Assembly: GCA_019746355.1 (NCBI GenBank)
Contig: JAIESC010000072.1
Location: forward strand, 1-57,935
Length of the DNA stretch: 57,935 bases
Direction: 5' to 3'
From: Xanthobacteraceae bacterium
Lineage (GTDB): Bacteria > Pseudomonadota > Alphaproteobacteria > Rhizobiales > Xanthobacteraceae
Shown: in pieces, positions 8,845 through 17,564 of the stretch
Position numbering within the stretch: position 1 is the stretch's first letter
How the letters are laid out: the number at the start of each line of letters is the position of its first letter
Program-made: the position numbers and the translations under genes
The notes under the pieces: model-generated
Told to the model about the DNA's origin: nothing
The model's database searches: none
Seen by the model: only the letters and a program-made list of their open reading frames with translations

Positions 8845-10272
8845 TCACCTCAGGGCTTGCCACAGGCGAGCCGCCTCGCGCGGTGCCGATTGGACGGGGA
8901 TGTTGGTAAAGCTGAGCAATAAGGCCGGCCCGGGCGTCGCCTCCACACAATGGATCGACAAGGGCGTTACTGCGAGCCCGTGCTTTAATGCCTGAAGTGC
9001 GAGTTGCTTGTCAGTTTCGCTGCGCGTGAAATGCGCAATGAGATGCATGCCGCCGGCCTGAAGCTCAATCTCCACGTCTTTGAGAGTCTTCGTGAGAGAT
9101 TTTGCCAGCGCCAGGCGACGTTCGGCGTAGAGAGTTTTCATCCTTCGGATATGTCGCGCCAAGTGACCCTGGACGATGAAATCAGCGACGACAGGCTGAA
9201 TAAGATACGAGCACTCCGGATAAAGCGCTTCTTGAGCTTCGATCAGGCGCGCCGCAATTCCGCTTGCCGCCACGATGTAGCCCAGTTGCAGGCTCGGGAA
9301 GAGAATTTTGCTGAATGTTCCGATGTAGAGGACGCGCCCGCCGTCGTCGAGGCTTTTGAGCGCCGGAAGCGGCCGGCCCAGGTAGCTGAACTCGCTGTCG
9401 TAATCGTCTTCTATGATCCAGGACTCATTTCGCTTCGCCCAGGCCAGAAGCGAGAGCCGGCGGGATAGCGACAGAGCCACGCCGAGTGGCGCTTGATGCG
9501 ATGGTGTCACCACCGCGAAGCGCGCGTGTGGCGCTACGTCGAGGCCTACATCGACGCGCAAGCCCTCGTTGTCGACGGGGACCGGAACGATCGTCGCGCC
9601 AGCGGTAGCCAGCGCGAGCCGAGCATAAAGATATCCTGGATCCTCGACCCAAGCCTCGGCGCCGGGTTCGAGTAGACAACGAGCGATCAAGCCAAGCGCA
9701 CCACGGAAGCCGCGGGTGATGACAACCTGCTCGGGCCAGCACGCGACCCCGCGCGCCAAACGCAGATAGGTGGCAATGGCACGGCGCAGCGGGAAAAAGC
9801 CCCGTGCGGATTGCAGTCCCATGGTGCGGGGCGAAAGATCGCGCGCGTGTCGCGCCGCCAGCCGCGCCCAAAGATGCTTCGGGAACGCATCGAGAGCGGG
9901 CACGCCCATCTGGAACGGGCGCACCCGGGGAAGGGCATTGGTTTCGGCGCTGCCAGCGTTCTGGCTCGCCTGTACTCTTGAAGCCTCTACGTTTTCAGGC
10001 GCCAACCCGATCTGCAGATTTGCGTTGACATAGGTTCCGGCAGCGCCGCGCCCCTCAAGAAAGCCCTCCGCAGACAAGATTGAATACGCGAGTTCGACGG
10101 TGGCCCGCGCCACCGAGAGCCGCGCAGCCATGCTCCGCGACGACGGAATGCGCGCGCCCGGGACAAGGGCTCCCGTCAAAATCGCTTCGCGAACAGAATT
10201 GTAAATCTGCCGAAATGCGGGAACGCCGGCGGTTCGACGGATAGGGCGAGCCTCGAAGTGGCGCTCAATCAT
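8845..10272 (-). CDS. MocR-type regulator (GntR winged helix + class I aminotransferase domain)
   Basis: A 475-aa two-domain protein. An N-terminal GntR helix-turn-helix (residues ~15-75: FRQIYNSVREAILTGALVPGARIPSSRSMAARLSVARATVELAYSIL) is joined to a PLP-fold domain. The likely PLP lysine is in GTFSKILFPSLQLGY, and the preceding WIIEDDYDSEFSY block is diagnostic of MocR proteins. These sense PLP, an amino acid or an amine and control a divergent gene. Here the divergent gene is an AhpD-like protein, a common MocR partner. The ATG before IERHFE was chosen; a 23-residue N-terminal extension would read through the candidate operator. An IS3 relic abuts the 3' end. Confidence 0.85.
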   Translation of the reverse strand: MIERHFEARPIRRTAGVPAFRQIYNSVREAILTGALVPGARIPSSRSMAARLSVARATVELAYSILSAEGFLEGRGAAGTYVNANLQIGLAPENVEASRVQASQNAGSAETNALPRVRPFQMGVPALDAFPKHLWARLAARHARDLSPRTMGLQSARGFFPLRRAIATYLRLARGVACWPEQVVITRGFRGALGLIARCLLEPGAEAWVEDPGYLYARLALATAGATIVPVPVDNEGLRVDVGLDVAPHARFAVVTPSHQAPLGVALSLSRRLSLLAWAKRNESWIIEDDYDSEFSYLGRPLPALKSLDDGGRVLYIGTFSKILFPSLQLGYIVAASGIAARLIEAQEALYPECSYLIQPVVADFIVQGHLARHIRRMKTLYAERRLALAKSLTKTLKDVEIELQAGGMHLIAHFTRSETDKQLALQALKHGLAVTPLSIHCVEATPGPALLLSFTNIPVQSAPREAARLWQALR

Positions 10273-10278
10273 GGCTTG

Positions 10279-10317
10279 GCCAAATAACCAGAATTTGGCT
10301 CTTTTGGACAGGCCAAA
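10279..10317. promoter_or_regulatory. Candidate MocR operator: three alternating GCCAAA half-sites
   Basis: GCCAAA (10279-10284), TTTGGC (10294-10299) and GCCAAA (10312-10317) alternate in orientation within the 78-bp gap between the MocR start and the AhpD-like start. Spacings between adjacent half-sites are 9 and 12 bp. MocR regulators typically bind multiple half-sites in such divergent regions. Assignment is by position and symmetry only. Confidence 0.45.
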
Positions 10318-10350
10318 ATCATTGGAGGATTCCGCTCGCACCAGTACTGG

Positions 10351-10842
10351 ATGGAGGAGATGTTGGAGCGCGCACCGACACGGTTGGACTGGAAGGCTTT
10401 TCGAGAACTCACCCCCGAAACGAATACCGCCCTGTTGGATATCTCTGCCGCGGTGAAGAAGACATCGCTGGAACCCGGGCTGGTCGAGCTTGCAAAGCTA
10501 CGGGCCTCCCAAATCAACGGCTGTGCGTTCTGTGTGCATTGGCACACCGTTGAGGCGCGCAAGCTAGGCGAGAGCGACGATCGGCTGGCCTTGGTGGCGG
10601 CATGGCGCGATGCGCCGGCGTTTTCCTCACGCGAAAGAGCTGCCCTCACTTGGACCGAGGCATTGACTGAAATCGCTGGCCGCGCGGTGAGCGACGAAAT
10701 CTACGCCGACATGGGCAAGCATTTCTCGGATCAGGAACTCGCCTATCTGACCGGCGCGATCGTGACCATCAATGCGTGGAACCGGATTGGCGTTGCTTAT
10801 CGTTTCCCCGTCGCCGTCAAGACGGCAGCGCCGGCTGGCTGA
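10351..10842 (+). CDS. Carboxymuconolactone decarboxylase/AhpD-like protein
   Basis: This 163-aa alpha-helical protein carries the AhpD active-site pattern E-x11-C-x2-C-x3-H: Glu46, Cys58, Cys61, His65 (NGCAFCVHWH). In AhpD this relay reduces peroxidase partners or peroxides. The family is also labelled carboxymuconolactone decarboxylase-like, but that activity is not implied here. It is divergent from the MocR regulator, a frequently seen pairing, and is followed 47 nt later by a cupin gene. I infer a MocR-controlled small-molecule or redox-stress function. Confidence 0.88.
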   Translation: MEEMLERAPTRLDWKAFRELTPETNTALLDISAAVKKTSLEPGLVELAKLRASQINGCAFCVHWHTVEARKLGESDDRLALVAAWRDAPAFSSRERAALTWTEALTEIAGRAVSDEIYADMGKHFSDQELAYLTGAIVTINAWNRIGVAYRFPVAVKTAAPAG

Positions 10843-10889
10843 TCGCAAGCCAGACGAGATCAATCAATCCTGCACGAGAGTCCATCATA

Positions 10890-11417
10890 ATGATCGCAGC
10901 AATAGGCACGCATTCCATCCCGCGCTTCCGGTTGCGCTTCGACCCATGGCGCGCATTCCTGTTTTTGGGTGTGTTGTCGCTGCCGTCGCTTTTCCTGCCG
11001 CTTCGAATGACATATTCGACGTTGAGCGACATCGGCCTCGCGGATATCTGCTACGCATCGGCGGCAAATACCGATGGGCGCCCATCCACGATCATTACGA
11101 ATGCTTCAACTCAAATCTTGGCCAATGGCAAGCGGATCACAACGTTGTTCGTGCGATTTCCGCCTCGGGCTTTTACACCGAAGCATATCCACGGCGGAGA
11201 GGTTAATGCTTACATCGTAAAAGGAACGGTGCGATCTCAACTCGCGGGACAGCCCGTTCATGACTTCAAGCCGGGCGAGGTGCTTTTCGAGCCCATCGGC
11301 GCGGTCCATCTGTTTGCTGAAAATCCAAGCGCCGACGAGTGGGCGGAGCTCGTGGCCGTCATCGTTCATGACGAAGGCGCCGCACTGACCACATTCATCA
11401 ACAAGCCGCAAGCGTGA
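10890..11417 (+). CDS. Membrane-anchored cupin-domain protein
   Basis: A 175-aa protein with one N-terminal hydrophobic segment (residues ~20-38, FLFLGVLSLPSLFLPL), likely an uncleaved anchor or signal. A single cupin barrel occupies roughly residues 85-165. Cupin motif 1 is seen as HIHGGEVNAYIVKG, with metal-type histidines, and motif 2 as PGEVLFEPIGAVHLFAEN. It is a probable periplasmic metal-binding cupin; the enzymatic or binding role is not deducible. It lies downstream of the AhpD-like gene in the same orientation and probably belongs to the same operon. GAGAG precedes the ATG. Confidence 0.75.
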   Translation: MIAAIGTHSIPRFRLRFDPWRAFLFLGVLSLPSLFLPLRMTYSTLSDIGLADICYASAANTDGRPSTIITNASTQILANGKRITTLFVRFPPRAFTPKHIHGGEVNAYIVKGTVRSQLAGQPVHDFKPGEVLFEPIGAVHLFAENPSADEWAELVAVIVHDEGAALTTFINKPQA

Positions 11418-11488
11418 TTTGGAAGGTTGCTGGCCGCTGCGCACGAGCAGCGAACAGGCGAGGTGTCTTTGTCTCGGAGGAGGCAGCA

Positions 11489-12718
11489 ATGACGAAAGTC
11501 TGGATGCGACGATCTGCACTTGCAATTGGCATCGCCGTCGCGATGATCATCACTGATGCTCAAGCAGACATAAGTAACGGCGTTGTACGAATTGGCGTAC
11601 TAAGCGACCAGTCCGGTGGATTCAAGGATCTTTCCGGCACAGGGTCGATCGTCGCCGCTGAAATGGCGATCGAGGATTTTGCACCCGCGGCGCATGGCCT
11701 GAAGGTCGAACTGATCAATGCCGATCATCAGAACAAGGTCGACATCGGCGCATCCGTGGCCAGACAGTGGATCGACGTCCGCGGCGTCGATGCTATTGTC
11801 GACGTGCCAAACTCCTCGGTAGCGCTCGCTGTCAGCGATATCGTTAAGGCCGCGAACAAGGTTTTGCTCGTTTCGGGTGCCGTGACCTCCCGACTGACCG
11901 GTGACGCTTGTACGCACAATACGATTCATTGGACCTATGATAGCTGGTCGCTGTCAAATGCGATTGTAAACGCGATATCGGCCGGCGACGGAGATACCTG
12001 GTATTTCATCGTGGCAGACTATGCCTTTGGCCATGACTTGCAGGCGCAAGCCACGCGCATGATCAACGCGGCGGGCGGCACGGTAGTGGGCTCGGTCCGG
12101 CATCCTCTCAATACGGCCGATTTTTCGTCGTTCCTCCTTCGTGCGCAGGGATCGCGCGCGAAGATCATTGCTCTTGCCAATGGCGGGGCAGATACAACGA
12201 ACACGGTAAAGCAGGCGCAAGAATTTGCGATTGATAAAGGCGGCCAGAAGCTCGCTCTGCTGACAGGCACGATATACGATGTGCACTCGCTAGGGCTGAA
12301 ATCAGCGCAGGGTTTGCTTATTCCAGAGCCGTTTTATTGGGACAAGGACGGGGACACGCGTGCCTTCACTGCGCGTTTTATTGCGCGACATGGCGGACGA
12401 TATCCGTCGGCAGTCCATGCCGGCGTGTATTCTTCGATATTTCATTATCTTCGAGCCGTGGCGGCGCTGCGAGATGACACTGACGGCGCCCGTATAGTTG
12501 CGAAGATGAAGAGCACCGAGACCAACGATCTGGCACTCGGCCGCGGGCAAGTGCGCGTGGATGGACGCAAGGGCCATCCGACTTATCTGTTCGAGGTGAA
12601 AAAACCGGACGAGTCGAAAGGGCCTTGGGACTACTACAAACTTCGTCTTACGATACCTATTGAAAAGGCGTTCCGGCCGCTTTCCGAGAGCGAATGCTCC
12701 CTTGCTTCGGGTCGATAG
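11489..12718 (+). CDS. Orphan ABC-type solute receptor (branched-chain amino acid / Peripla_BP_6 family)
   Basis: A 409-aa precursor with a signal peptide (cleavage probably after DAQA near residue 26), followed by VVRIGVLSDQSGGFKDLSGTGSIVAAEMAIEDF, the opening of the leucine/amide-binding family. The middle segment TWYFIVADYAFGHDLQAQ is also family-typical. It would bind a ligand in the periplasm, but no permease or ATPase genes (livHMGF-like) are nearby. It may therefore serve a distant transporter or act as a sensor. GGAGGAGG directly upstream fixes the ATG. It is the last gene of the MocR-associated group. Confidence 0.85.
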   Translation: MTKVWMRRSALAIGIAVAMIITDAQADISNGVVRIGVLSDQSGGFKDLSGTGSIVAAEMAIEDFAPAAHGLKVELINADHQNKVDIGASVARQWIDVRGVDAIVDVPNSSVALAVSDIVKAANKVLLVSGAVTSRLTGDACTHNTIHWTYDSWSLSNAIVNAISAGDGDTWYFIVADYAFGHDLQAQATRMINAAGGTVVGSVRHPLNTADFSSFLLRAQGSRAKIIALANGGADTTNTVKQAQEFAIDKGGQKLALLTGTIYDVHSLGLKSAQGLLIPEPFYWDKDGDTRAFTARFIARHGGRYPSAVHAGVYSSIFHYLRAVAALRDDTDGARIVAKMKSTETNDLALGRGQVRVDGRKGHPTYLFEVKKPDESKGPWDYYKLRLTIPIEKAFRPLSESECSLASGR

Positions 12719-12789
12719 TGCGTAGCCGTTCCACCGGCGGTGGTCCGCTGGGCGGTCTTGCTGGAAGGCAAGAAAAACAAAAGCTCACA

Positions 12790-13236
12790 TCAAATTGTGA
12801 GACGGAGCTCGGCGGCCGCGGTGAGACGATCGAGGCGCTCGGCTTCATTGATCGACGCGACCATGGTCTGCGCCATCACCGTATTCAGCGTCATGCCCGC
12901 GGCCGCGAGCGAACTTGCCACGAGCCTGGTGGCGTCGGGATTCTTGCCGGCCCACTGCGCGGTCAGGTCCTGGCTTTTCTTCCAGCCGGGCAAGCCGTCG
13001 AGCAGCTTGCGCAAGCCGCGATGCGCGCTCGAGTTCAGGAACTCGGCCTTGGTGCGCCGGAGCCTCGCCACCTCCCAGCTCAGATCGACCACGTCCTGCA
13101 GCCAGATCTCTTCGAGGACGTCGGCGGGCTTCACGACGTCCGATACGCGGCGAAGCAGGCTGTCGTAGGCGGCGGCGTCTTCGCCGGCGAACAGCCGGCG
13201 CGCCGGACTTGTCGTCACGTTGCGTGCAGTTGCCAT
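12790..13236 (-). pseudogene. 3'-truncated copy of the hypothetical gene at 7609-8220
   Basis: From MATARN the copy is closely similar to the intact protein (SLLRRVSDVVKPADVLEEIWLQ, WEVARLRRTKAEF, HRGLRKLLDG). It breaks off after AAAELR, near position 12800, and stops two codons later, giving about 148 instead of 203 residues. Its coupled partner gene is missing. DNA similarity continues upstream through about 13415, including the palindrome, so gene and control region were duplicated together. Both copies have the same orientation, bracketing the MocR-SBP segment; recombination between them would delete it. Confidence 0.75.
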
Positions 13237-13765
13237 GTCGAGGGACTCTCCCGCACCTGCGATCCGATCGCGCGTTCCGGCGACATGCATCACGCCGGCC
13301 GACCGAATCGGTTTGTCTGTGTTGATTGTAGCAGGCGCGAAAACGGGTCCGTTTTCGCGAATGGATTCAACGCCATCGGCGCCGATGTCGAGCATGAAGC
13401 TGGAGTAAATCTGAAGCGGCGTCCACTCAGGTCGCAGCGAGCAGCGATATCCGGCAGCAGCTCAAAGCTCCGCTTCCGTTCGGGCTCAGGGGCACGTAGC
13501 GTTCTCGCATTGTTGAGCTATGCCAACGCCACTGCAGCCCGTGAGTTTTACCTCGATGTGCGAGCGGGAGCACGATCCGCTGCAACGCTGAACTCCAAAT
13601 CCGGAGAATTGGGCGCTCCGTAATTTCGACTGTGTTGATATTCGCGAACAGAACGCCCGCAATGTTCTGCGGGATTTCCTCGGTCGGCGGATGGACCGCT
13701 GATTCCGATCGGTGCACTCGACCAAGGACCCAACGCGCTTTCAGATCATCTTGTCGTGCCTCGCG
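13237..13765. other. Gene-free stretch
   Basis: The first ~180 bp repeats the upstream region of the other copy (8221-8404). From about 13420 to 13765 I see no convincing gene. Short open frames on both strands lack a ribosome site or recognisable motif, and one reading (VDIREQNARNVLRDFLGRR on the + strand near 13630-13700) might be a gene fragment. Confidence 0.4.
13337..13358. promoter_or_regulatory. Second copy of the 10-bp-arm palindrome
   Basis: Arms GCGAAAACGG / CCGTTTTCGC surround a GT centre, at the same distance (about 100 bp) from the truncated gene as the first copy is from the intact gene. Relative to copy one, a T-A pair has become C-G on both arms, preserving symmetry. Confidence 0.5.
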
Positions 13766-15181
13766 CTAAGGAGCGATGGCACGTTCATAGGCGGAATCGT
13801 ACTGTCGTGCTGAAGGCTGCCAATCAAACCTGCGCCGCATTGCGGCGCGGCGCATAAGGTTGAGCTTGCGGTCCGAAGTGAACGTATCGACGGCTCGATA
13901 GACCGCATTCAACAGGCCTGAGAGCGAGGGCGTCCGGAACAAAAAGCCGGTCACGCCGTCTTCCACGGTGTCGGCCAATCCGCCGGTCGAATGGGCGACC
14001 GGAAGTGATCCGACTTTTTGAGCGTACATCTGCGCGAGGCCACACGGCTCGAATCGCGACGGCATCAGGAAAAAGTCGCTGCCGGCAAATACCTGTCGGG
14101 CGCTGGCATCATCATAGCCAATTTTCACGCCGATCTGTCCGGCATAACGCAGCGCCAACTTTTTCAATTCGCCTTCGATGCTTTTCTCGCCCTGACCCAT
14201 AATCGCGATCTGGCCGCCTTCGCGAACGATCGTTTCGGCGGCCTGGATCACAAGATCGATGCCTTTTTGCTGCACAAGACGCGACAGCACGGCAAACAAC
14301 GGCCCGCGGGACACTGCAAGCCCAAACGCGTCGCGGACCTGCCCCGCGTAGCCGAGCTTGTCGCGGCCTGTGAATTCGGAAGCCGCGGCGTTGTGGGTCA
14401 ACTCAGCGCGCCACCGGTCGTCGATGCCATTGAGAATGCCGGTCAGTCGTCCCTCATCGGCGCGCGCACGGAGCAGGCCATCGAGCCCGTGGCCAAACCC
14501 CGGCGTCGTGATCTCTTTGGCGTAGGTCGCACTCACCGTCGTGACGTGCGAAGAGTAGAAGATTCCGGCCTTCAGAAACGAGATGTTGCCGCAGAACTCC
14601 ACCCCGTCGATCTGAAACGCGCTGCTTGGAATGCCCAACGGGCCAAGCCGATCGGGCCCGAATATTCCCCGATGCGCAAGATTGTGGATGGTGATAACGC
14701 TGGGCACGCGCTTCTGTCGCCACGCCAGATAGGCCGGCGCCAGAGCGGCCGGCCAATCGTTAAGATGGATCAAGTTCGGCACCCAACTTGAATCGCCGCG
14801 CCCGCAGGCGATCTCGGCGGCCGCCAACCCAAGTCGTGCGAACCGGAGGTCGTTATCGGCCCAGTCGATGCCGTTAGCGTCGACATAAGGGGAGCCCTGG
14901 CGGTCGTACAATTGCGGACAGAGCGCGACGTAGATGACAAGGCCGTCCGCTGTCACGGTTCTGCCGATGTCGCAACCCGGCAGCCCGGCATGTGCGGGCA
15001 GGCTTCCCACGATTTGCACTGCCTTCATTCGTGCAAGGAGTGCGCGGTAACCCGGAATCAGCACACGAACGTCATGCCGAGACTTCAGCGCCCGAGGAAG
15101 GGCGGCCGAAACGTCGCCCAAGCCGCCGACTTTGATGTAATCGCCGAACTCGGAGGTGACGAACAGGACGCGACGGTCCAA
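13766..15181 (-). CDS. glgA: Glycogen synthase (GT5, ADP-glucose)
   Basis: The 471-aa protein transfers glucose from ADP-glucose to the non-reducing end of glycogen. The substrate motif KVGGLGDVSAALPRAL is near residues 17-32. IHNLAHRGIFG and the C-terminal SRFEPCGLAQMYAQKVGSLPVAHSTGGLADTVEDG, with the catalytic Glu of the GT-B fold, are present. I place the start at the TTG before DRRVLFVTSEF, because GGAGG sits 4 nt ahead and the 30 residues upstream in frame (Arg/His-rich) look non-coding. No glgB, glgC or glgP is adjacent. The gene lies at the end of the pentose-phosphate island, with an FNR/FixK-like dyad about 190 bp upstream. Confidence 0.9.
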   Translation of the reverse strand: MDRRVLFVTSEFGDYIKVGGLGDVSAALPRALKSRHDVRVLIPGYRALLARMKAVQIVGSLPAHAGLPGCDIGRTVTADGLVIYVALCPQLYDRQGSPYVDANGIDWADNDLRFARLGLAAAEIACGRGDSSWVPNLIHLNDWPAALAPAYLAWRQKRVPSVITIHNLAHRGIFGPDRLGPLGIPSSAFQIDGVEFCGNISFLKAGIFYSSHVTTVSATYAKEITTPGFGHGLDGLLRARADEGRLTGILNGIDDRWRAELTHNAAASEFTGRDKLGYAGQVRDAFGLAVSRGPLFAVLSRLVQQKGIDLVIQAAETIVREGGQIAIMGQGEKSIEGELKKLALRYAGQIGVKIGYDDASARQVFAGSDFFLMPSRFEPCGLAQMYAQKVGSLPVAHSTGGLADTVEDGVTGFLFRTPSLSGLLNAVYRAVDTFTSDRKLNLMRRAAMRRRFDWQPSARQYDSAYERAIAP

Positions 15182-15367
15182 TCGACCTCCGGCTGCTCGC
15201 CGATGCTGTCGGGCGCGAGGATGGTGACGCCGCTGTCCCTGAGCACGGCGAACTTCAACGCGGCTTGTCATCTATCTCTCCGGGGCCGAGCGAAAGATGC
15301 CCTCCAGCGAATGACGACATTACTTTCCTCCCAACATTACCTTCCTGCGAAACGCACAACTCCTGCT

Positions 15368-15381
15368 TTAACGTGGATCAA
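15368..15381 (-). promoter_or_regulatory. FNR/FixK-like dyad upstream of glgA
   Basis: Read on the minus strand the site is TTGATCCACGTTAA, against the FNR/FixK consensus TTGAT-N4-ATCAA: a perfect left half and 3 of 5 in the right half. It lies about 190 bp upstream of the glgA TTG. A sister site with the same layout lies at 25774-25787. Confidence 0.4.
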
Positions 15382-15428
15382 AGAGCGATAAAAAATTTGC
15401 TCCCGGGACGGCCGAGGACAAGCCGTTG

Positions 15429-15773
15429 TTAGCGGGCGGACTTCCGCGGATGAGGAAGCTTCGGCGGCTTGGCCCCCTTCCACAGATACCCGCCTTCGCA
15501 TCCCGGCGCACCTTTGCAAATGCTCTTCAGCGTATGCTCTTTGATTTCACGCTCGTGATGCTCAAGAAGCGGCGTCATCCCGCGGCTCTCGTCCAGAGGC
15601 TTGCAGGGTGCTTCCGTTTGCCGGTCGGTGCGACGTACTGCGGATGGGGTATGAGGGGAGCCTTGCCCCCAACGGGCGAGCTTGAGTTACCCTCGTCGGG
15701 GATCTGCGCCCTGGCCACCGCGAAAGAGCCAACCAACAGAATGGCGAACGCAAGTGTAAATGTCGTTTTTCAT
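15429..15773 (-). pseudogene. Small secreted proline-rich protein, frameshifted
   Basis: From the ATG at 15773 the annotated frame closes after 28 codons. With one A removed from the AAAAA run after the ATG, the reading becomes a clean secretory precursor: MKTTFTLAFAILLVGSFAV, then ARAQIPDEGNSSSPVGGKAP and LIPHPQYVAPTGKRKHP. That frame ends at a TGA overlapping an ATG (15578) which opens a 49-codon frame with HEREIKEHTLKSICKGAPG, probably the original C-terminus. So one or two single-base indels appear to have broken a ~100-aa hypothetical secreted protein. Sequencing error in the homopolymer is an alternative. The family function is unknown. Confidence 0.5.
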
Positions 15774-15822
15774 ATCCGTCTCCGATCGCCAGTTGACCCG
15801 ATCGACCGAGGATCGTTGCTTG

Positions 15823-16674
15823 TTACCGGCGATCCTTTTCAGGCAGCGGCGAACGGACTGACGAATTCTGCATGACGCGGCAACAGCGGCCAGGCTCACC
15901 AAGCCCGCACGCCATCAATCTGACCCACAAGTCCTCGGCCGTGTCCGCAAATCTGAATAGCTCAAGGTCGCGGGAATCAACCGTGCCGCTTGCCAACAGG
16001 GCTTCAAACCCAACGACAGATCGCCAGTATTGCTCGTCAAACAGGACCACAGGTATCGCCGGCGCCTTTCCAGTCTGTCGCAGCGTCAGGATCTCGAAAA
16101 GCTCGTCGAACGTGCCGAATCCACCTGGAAAAGCGACCAAAGCATTGGCGCGCATTGCAAGATGCATTTTGCGCATGGCGAAGTAATGAAAGCGGAACGT
16201 CAGATCGGGCGTTGACCAGGCATTCGGCTCCTGCTCTTGCGGCAGCGTGATATTGAACCCGATCGAGGGCGCGCCAGCATCGTGGGCGCCGCGATTGGCG
16301 GCCTCCATCAGGCCGGGCCCACCGCCGGTCGCAATGACATTTTCGCGAATCCCGCCGTTGGCGGTCAGCGCACCGCCGCGCTGCGACGCAAGAAACGCAA
16401 AGGCGCGAGCCTGAGCATACCAGAAGGCATGCCGGCCAGGTCCGTTCTCCTGCACCCTCGCCGATCCGAACACCACGATTGTGGACCGCACACCCCAGGC
16501 ACGGAGCGCCTCCTCTGCCTTGGCGTATTCCAGCAGGAAACGCACCCCCCGCATCGAATCGCCGAGCAGGAAATCCTGATCAAGCGCGGCCAGCCGGTAC
16601 GATGGAGCTTGAACCTGCGCCGCATTGGATGGCGCGATTGTCTTGCCCGATAACTGCGTTTGCCGATCGTGCAT
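15823..16674 (-). CDS. LOG family protein (TIGR00730, 'lysine decarboxylase-like' nucleotide phosphoribohydrolase)
   Basis: This 283-aa protein has the Rossmann-type LOG fold. The signature FPGGFGTFDELFEILTLRQTGK (about residues 183-204) contains the PGGxGTxxE motif that binds phosphate and catalyses removal of ribose-5-phosphate from nucleoside monophosphates. GGGPGLMEAANRGA is the second conserved block. The founding LOG enzymes make free cytokinin bases; bacterial homologues may act in nucleotide salvage, and no lysine decarboxylase activity is expected. GGAGG precedes the ATG. It follows the HAD gene by 72 nt in the same orientation, probably the same transcript. Confidence 0.85.
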   Translation of the reverse strand: MHDRQTQLSGKTIAPSNAAQVQAPSYRLAALDQDFLLGDSMRGVRFLLEYAKAEEALRAWGVRSTIVVFGSARVQENGPGRHAFWYAQARAFAFLASQRGGALTANGGIRENVIATGGGPGLMEAANRGAHDAGAPSIGFNITLPQEQEPNAWSTPDLTFRFHYFAMRKMHLAMRANALVAFPGGFGTFDELFEILTLRQTGKAPAIPVVLFDEQYWRSVVGFEALLASGTVDSRDLELFRFADTAEDLWVRLMACGLGEPGRCCRVMQNSSVRSPLPEKDRR

Positions 16675-16746
16675 CGTCTTACTCCTCCGGCCGGATCCCG
16701 CCGCCTTTGCCGATGCACTTGCCCGGCGAAGTGGCGGCTTGCGGTG

Positions 16747-17559
16747 TCATACCTTGGTCGTCCCAATGATCCGGTCGACGGCATCCGCAAATCCGTCCTG
16801 ATCATTCGACACGGCAACAAAATCCGCATATCGCCGCAGAGCGGAGCTCGCATTGCCAACGGCAATTCGCAACCCGCTCTTGCGAAACATCGGAATGTCG
16901 TTGTCCATATCGCCGATTGCAGCGGTCGTGTCCGCGGGAATTCGGAGAAACCCGGCCAGCAACTCAAGGACTGTGCCCTTGTCGACCCCCGCGGGGGTGA
17001 CATCGAGATAGTACGGTTGAGAGCGTACAACGGCGGCAGCTTGTCCCAGCGACGCGCGAACGACCGTTTCGCATTCACGGAGCCTGTCAAAATCGCGACT
17101 GACCCCCACGATCTTGCAAGCAGCGCCGATATGCGGCTCAAACGTGCTGACGACCTCGGGAGCAGCTGCAACAGTACGCCGCTCGAGATCGACAAACGCC
17201 CCACGGGCATCGGTCAAAAGCCAACGATCATCCAAAAACAGCCAAACGCCGACACCGAAATCCGAAAAGACATCGATCACCTGGCGAGCGGCGTCCGCAG
17301 CAAGCACGCGTTGCGTAAGCGGGGTAAGATCCGGCCAAACGACCGAACCGCCGTTGAAGGCTCCAAGCGGCAGCGTCAGTTGCAAGGGTTTGACCAGCAT
17401 GCGCAGGCCAAACGGTGGCCGGCTGCTCACCACCGTGAAGCGGATGCCATGCTGTTGAAGCCGATGCACAGCGAGGCGGCTTGCCTTCGTCAGGCGCTTG
17501 TCGGAGGTGAGCAGCGTTCCGTCGACGTCAGAGACAACGAGGCAAATGCGCCGCGACAT
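16747..17559 (-). CDS. HAD-superfamily phosphatase (Cof/IIB type)
   Basis: A 270-aa HAD hydrolase. The nucleophile motif DVDGTLL is near residues 11-17, motif II Ser/Thr in FTVVSSRP, and the GDMDNDIPMF metal-binding motif near 216-225. The IIB cap lies between. Family members dephosphorylate sugar phosphates. Its location 5 nt after gntK in a pentose-phosphate operon suggests a phosphosugar substrate such as an overflow intermediate, but specificity cannot be read from sequence. Confidence 0.85.
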   Translation of the reverse strand: MSRRICLVVSDVDGTLLTSDKRLTKASRLAVHRLQQHGIRFTVVSSRPPFGLRMLVKPLQLTLPLGAFNGGSVVWPDLTPLTQRVLAADAARQVIDVFSDFGVGVWLFLDDRWLLTDARGAFVDLERRTVAAAPEVVSTFEPHIGAACKIVGVSRDFDRLRECETVVRASLGQAAAVVRSQPYYLDVTPAGVDKGTVLELLAGFLRIPADTTAAIGDMDNDIPMFRKSGLRIAVGNASSALRRYADFVAVSNDQDGFADAVDRIIGTTKV

Positions 17560-17564
17560 CAGGA

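Noticed and set aside
12694..13623. 309-codon plus-strand open frame over the truncated hypothetical gene
   Set aside because: It is the complement of a gene whose minus-strand reading matches the intact copy at 7609-8220; the plus frame has no independent support.
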